DNA of 46,908 nucleotides from Pseudonocardiaceae bacterium (GTDB lineage Bacteria; Actinomycetota; Actinomycetes; Mycobacteriales; Pseudonocardiaceae), in contig WHSY01000034.1 of assembly GCA_009379815.1 (NCBI GenBank), positions 1 to 46,908 of the forward strand, written 5' to 3'. Positions 43,349 through 46,908 of this stretch are shown one piece after another. Position 1 is the stretch's first letter. Each line of letters begins with the position of its first letter. The translations under genes and the position numbers were made by a program. The notes under the pieces were generated by a model. It did not search any database, was not told the origin of the DNA, and was given only the letters and a program-made list of their open reading frames with translations.

Positions 43349-45381
43349 GGGGCCCCGAGATCCTCGACCTGGATATGGTCGAGGACGCGGTGCAGCTGCA
43401 GCGCCGTCTGCATGGTCAGGGCGCCCTGCGGTTCCCGCCAGCGCTTGTGGCCGAGCACTTGATCGACGCGCTCCAGGCGCTGGTAGACGGTGTTCGGGTG
43501 CACCTGCAGGGCATGCGCGGCACGCCGCGGGTTCTGGCCCGCGGCGAAATAGCCGTCGAGAGTCTCCCGGAGCAGCGAGCCGTGTTGCGCGTCGTAGCGC
43601 AGTATCTCCCCGATGGTGTCGGCGATCAGTCGCTGCACCTGGCCGCGGGAGGTGCCGTCCAGCACCAGCCCCAGCACACCCAGGTCCTCCCGGCACGCGC
43701 CCTGCCCGGCACGGCCCAGCGCGAGCAGCAGGCGGTGGCAGCGTTCCGCGTCGCGGTGCAGCGCCCGCACGGCGGCCGCTGACGTGCCGGGGCCGGCCAC
43801 ACCGGCGGTGACCTGCGCTCCGATCATCCGGTTGAGGTGTGGGGGGACGGTGCGGGCCGCGTCGTCCGCGTCGATCCCGGGCAGCAGCAGCACGACGTGT
43901 GCGGCGTGCTCGGTGGCCAGGCCGTGGCGCGGTGCCGCGTAGTCCGCGGCAGCGCGCAGCAGGCGACGCCGGGTCACCCCGGTCCCGGACAGCACGAGCA
44001 CCGTGTGCGGCACGGTGAAGTCGATCGCCACGGACCGTTTGGTCCGCCGCTGGATCGACGTCCAATCGGGCTCGCGTTCGGCCAGCAGGTCGTGGATGAG
44101 TTCGCCGCGCACCTGCTGCTCGGCCGTCGAGACCTGGCGCTCCATCAGCAGCAGCAGCGCCGCGGTCTGTGCCGCACGCTCGAGGATCCGTACGTCGGCC
44201 TCGAGCAGTGCGGCGTGACCGGCGAGGAGCAGGTGGCCGAACGTGTCCGAGCCTGCCTGCACCGGTACCGCCCAGACCTCGGGGGCGTCCCCGGCGAGCG
44301 GTTCGAGCCGCCGCGCCGTGCCGGGCCGTGCATGCGGCCCGGGGGTGCCGAGACGCCGGCCCGCTCCCGGCAGCGGCTCGAGCAGGTCCTCGCTGCCGGG
44401 CGCCGCGGCCGTGGCCAGCACCTGGCCGTTCTCGTCGAGAGCGGACACCGCGCCGTCGAGCATCCCGGCCACCGCCTCGGGCAGCTCGGGCAGGTCTGCA
44501 CGTCGCAGCGCCATCGGCATCAGCTGTTCGTGCGCCGAGATGCCGCGCTCGAGGGCCTGGCCGTGCACGGACAGCTGGTCGTTGGCCTCGGTCAGCTGCT
44601 GGGCGGTCGCCTCGGCGCGGGCGAACAGCCGCGCGTTCTCGATCAGGATCGAGGCGTGGTCGGCCAGCGAGGACAGCAACGCCACCTCGGCGGGCTCGAA
44701 GGCTCGCTCGTAGCGGTTCGCGCCGAACAGCACGCCGATCACGTCCTCCCCGACGCGCAGCGGGACACCGGCGATACCCACGATGCCGTCCTCGATCACC
44801 GCATCGGTGACGTCGGGGTTGCGGTCGAGGCTGAGATCTGCTAGGTAGTTCGACGTCGCATACGGCCGCCCGGTCTGCACGATCCGTCCGCCGACGCCCT
44901 GACCCGGATTCTGGCGCACCGACTCGATGGCCCTGGTGACGGTGCCCAGCGTGATCCTCATGTAGACGTCGCCGGCGTTCGGGTCGACCATCGCGAGGTA
45001 GGTGGCGTCGGTGCCGAGCAGCTGGCGTGCCCGGGCCACGATGGCCTCGAGGACGCCGTCGACATCGCGCAGCGAGCTGAGGTCACGCGCGGTCTCGTAG
45101 AGCGCGTGCGTCTCCTTCTCCCGGCGCTTGCGGTGCGCCAGCTGCTCCCGGATGTGCCCGGCCTGGGCCAGCGCCAGCACGAGGTCGCGGTCCGCACCGC
45201 CTGCCGCCACCGATTCCGACAGCTGGTCGAACGACTCGGGGGGCGCCTCCTCCGCGAGCAGCTGCAGTAGCGAGGCCATGGCCCGGTCCGCCGCCATGGC
45301 GTCCCCGTCGGTCAGCACGCCAGCCAGCACCTTCCACAATCGCCGTTGCACTGCTGCCGCAGCCAGCGTACGGGCGCCCAC
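43345..45381 (-). CDS. GAF/PucR-type transcriptional regulator (copy 1)
   Basis: A 678-residue protein with the same plan as its downstream paralogue: GAF domain (GVGGRIVQTGRPYATSNYL, ENARLFARAEAT helix after it) and a C-terminal HTH (GYFAAGQNPRRAAHALQVHPNTVYQRLERVDQVLG). It is about 40 residues longer, mainly from an insertion around GPHARPGTARRLEPLAGD. The GTG at 45381 is the usable start. The pair may act as a heteromer, since translation is coupled. Confidence 0.9.
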   Translation of the reverse strand: MGARTLAAAAVQRRLWKVLAGVLTDGDAMAADRAMASLLQLLAEEAPPESFDQLSESVAAGGADRDLVLALAQAGHIREQLAHRKRREKETHALYETARDLSSLRDVDGVLEAIVARARQLLGTDATYLAMVDPNAGDVYMRITLGTVTRAIESVRQNPGQGVGGRIVQTGRPYATSNYLADLSLDRNPDVTDAVIEDGIVGIAGVPLRVGEDVIGVLFGANRYERAFEPAEVALLSSLADHASILIENARLFARAEATAQQLTEANDQLSVHGQALERGISAHEQLMPMALRRADLPELPEAVAGMLDGAVSALDENGQVLATAAAPGSEDLLEPLPGAGRRLGTPGPHARPGTARRLEPLAGDAPEVWAVPVQAGSDTFGHLLLAGHAALLEADVRILERAAQTAALLLLMERQVSTAEQQVRGELIHDLLAEREPDWTSIQRRTKRSVAIDFTVPHTVLVLSGTGVTRRRLLRAAADYAAPRHGLATEHAAHVVLLLPGIDADDAARTVPPHLNRMIGAQVTAGVAGPGTSAAAVRALHRDAERCHRLLLALGRAGQGACREDLGVLGLVLDGTSRGQVQRLIADTIGEILRYDAQHGSLLRETLDGYFAAGQNPRRAAHALQVHPNTVYQRLERVDQVLGHKRWREPQGALTMQTALQLHRVLDHIQVEDLGAP

Positions 45382-45441
45382 AACGGAGGTCTCGCCGTCG
45401 AGCCCCGGACGGGATCGGCGCCGGGACGCGGTGCCCGTGGG

Positions 45442-46216
45442 TCAGGCGTCCAGGAACTTCTCGACCACGGAGACGAACTCGTCCTCCTGCTCGACCATCG
45501 GGTAGTGCCCGGCCCGCTCGATGAGCGCGAGTTCGGCGTCGGGGATCAGCCGCACGAACTCCTGGGCGTAGGACACCGGGAGCAGGCCGTCGGAGGTGCC
45601 GTGCACCACCAGCGCCGGGGCCTGTACATGCGGCAGCCGGCGGCGCAACCCCGCGGTCGGCGATGGGCCACATGAACCTCGTGGCCGACCCGAGGTTCTG
45701 CGCCGAGAACAGCATCGCGGCCTGCGGGTCGGCCGGGTCCGGCACGAAGTTCGTCGGTTCGGTCTCGGGCGGACCGGCGTGCCACTTGGCCGCCGTGACC
45801 CGGTCTGCCGGCCCGAACGGGTCCGGCGTGGGCTCGTCGTCGAGCCACACGCCGTACGCGTCGACCAGGACGAGCCGGCGCACCAGCTGGGGGGAGATCG
45901 CGGCGAGCTCCGCGGCGAACATGCCGCCGAGCGAGTGGCCCACCACGTCGAGCTGGTCGATACCCCACGACCTGATCAGCGCACGGTGGTAGAGCGCCAC
46001 GTCGAGCACGTCGCGGAGGTGCTCCGCGCCGGTGGACGAGCCGTATCCGGGCTGCTCGGGAGCCAGCACCCGCCGGTTGTGGGCCAGCCGCTCGAGGAAG
46101 CCGGCGGCTCCGGGGTGGCGCTCGTAGCCGTGCAGGAACAGCAGGGGCGCCCCGCTGCCCCGCGTCCACAGCGCGATCTCGAACGTACCGATGTTCGGGA
46201 TCTCCAGCGTCGGCAT
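45442..46216 (-). pseudogene. Alpha/beta hydrolase, frameshifted
   Basis: A hydrolase of about 257 residues when repaired. Nucleophile Ser95 is in VVGHSLGG. The frame breaks at residue ~189, at the run GGGG (minus strand; CCCC at 45649-45652). As written the protein runs into unrelated sequence, while the shifted frame continues with RRRLPHVQAPALVVHGTSDG and ends FVSVVEKFLDA, holding the acid Asp and base His (AGHYPMVEQ). One base fewer in the run restores it. The ribosome site GAGGAG and ATG at 46216 are intact. Last gene downstream-of-divergent region before the PucR pair, same strand. Confidence 0.85.
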
Positions 46217-46596
46217 CGGTCTCCTCGCGGGTGCGGCGAATTGTGCAGCGGTCGGGCCCGAGTCTGGTGAGCGGGAGAGGTCTGCGGAACGGACGGATGC
46301 CCACGCCGGGCACGATGTGATGGACAGGACTCCACGCCTGGCCCCAACCGTTCCCGTAACCGCCCCGAAGGGCCCCTTCGCTGCTTTCGATGCAGTACAG
46401 GGGCGCTTCGCGGCGACACGAGATCGGCAGTCGCAGCTGAGGGGGCCCTCGCGGCGACCGGTGAGGCGCGCGAGGCGGATCTGGATGTGCGGCTGTCCAC
46501 GGGATCGCGCACCGGCGTGGGCGGCATCCCGTTGCCCGGACCCGTACCGGCGTCCGAGAGTGGCTTCGACCGGACGGTGAGAAGGAAGGTGCAGCG
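46217..46596. other. Divergent intergenic region
   Basis: 380 bp between the frameshifted hydrolase and the luciferase-like gene. No gene is supported. It contains a 7-1-7 perfect inverted repeat CGAAGGG-C-CCCTTCG (46366-46380) that may be an operator; nothing else stands out. Confidence 0.5.
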
Positions 46597-46908
46597 GTGA
46601 AGTTCCACTGGTTCGCGGAAGTCACCTACGACGACCTGCCCGCCGACTTCCCGGCGCCCGGCCAGGGCTCGTGGGTGGACAGTCCGATCGAGCTGGCCGA
46701 CTCACGGCGCGTGGGCGAGAACTACCGCATGTTCATCCGGCTGATGCAGCAGGCCGACCGCGACGGCTTCGACGGGCTCGCGGTCAACGAGCACCACCAG
46801 ACACCGTTCGCCATGACGCCGTCGCCCAACATGCTGGCCGCCAGCCTCGCGGGCACCACCGAGAACGCCGCCATCCTGGTCATCGGTGACTCGCTCGCGC
46901 TCTACAAC
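46597..46908 (+). CDS. Luciferase-like (LLM) oxidoreductase, 5' part only
   Basis: The first 104 codons of a flavin-dependent luciferase-like monooxygenase; the gene leaves the window. The N-terminus VKFHWFAEVTYDDLP and the segment ADRDGFDGLAVNEHHQTPFAMTPSPNMLAASLAG match the LLM group with the conserved NEHHQ near the active site. GTG 46597 follows GAAGGAAGG. It is divergent from the alpha/beta hydrolase and could act with it in one pathway. Confidence 0.88.
   Translation, partial: MKFHWFAEVTYDDLPADFPAPGQGSWVDSPIELADSRRVGENYRMFIRLMQQADRDGFDGLAVNEHHQTPFAMTPSPNMLAASLAGTTENAAILVIGDSLALYN

Noticed and set aside
41660-43462. A 600-codon plus-strand frame opposite the PucR-type regulator
   Set aside because: Shadow of the regulator gene; its product is low complexity and the minus strand carries clear GAF and HTH domains.

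Overview
The window is a very GC-rich actinobacterial chromosome segment. Third codon positions are almost all G or C, and family content points to the Pseudonocardiaceae, probably a Pseudonocardia relative: a helix-turn-helix/DUF5753 regulator with a DUF397 partner, a class F sortase, F420/FMN luciferase-like oxidoreductases, a WS/DGAT acyltransferase and many CoA-ester enzymes. The genus is inference. I see no rRNA, tRNA, CRISPR array, insertion sequence or phage module.

Layout. 1-4413: tandem repeat, amidase, SAM methyltransferase, a TetR gene head to head with a truncated unknown ORF, and a cytochrome P450. 4566-6323: HTH/DUF5753 + DUF397 pair with a leaderless promoter, divergent from a cluster of very small genes (candidate leader ORF, CxxC/HxxH membrane peptide, Cys-rich protein). 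6418-19753: DUF3516 helicase, WS/DGAT, Pro-Val repeat membrane protein, patatin, alpha/beta hydrolase coupled to a Ser/Thr kinase, an exported protein with its class F sortase, small membrane protein, cupin and acetoacetyl-CoA ligase. 19859-21480: an unknown small gene and an endonuclease-like gene flanked on both sides by REP-like palindromes. 21481-26138: plus-strand catabolic operon (CoA transferase with a frameshift, SDR, acyl-CoA ligase, LLM oxidoreductase).

26292-38850 is entirely minus strand: Baeyer-Villiger monooxygenase + esterase under a perfect 9-6-9 operator; a tightly coupled cluster of unknown protein, NtaA-type monooxygenase, CoA transferase and HpcH-type lyase; MoxR + VWA pair; an SDR remnant; a PHM-like copper protein; and a VOC dioxygenase with a flavin aromatic hydroxylase. 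39065-46908: divergent VOC gene, sodium:solute symporter with its small accessory protein, two tandem GAF/PucR-type regulators overlapping by 4 bp, a frameshifted alpha/beta hydrolase and the start of another luciferase-like oxidoreductase.

Taken together the right half looks like an accessory catabolic region for ketone, terpenoid or aromatic substrates: import (symporter), hydroxylation and ring opening (flavin hydroxylase, VOC), Baeyer-Villiger oxidation plus ester hydrolysis, then CoA activation and cleavage. The PucR pair is the likely local regulator. Two genes carry single-base shifts in C/G homopolymers (22580-22584 and 45649-45652), which may be sequencing errors or real mutations. 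The features most worth following up are the REP-flanked endonuclease gene, the small-gene cluster at 5721-6323, the sortase with a GVETG-bearing candidate substrate, and the PHM-like copper protein.
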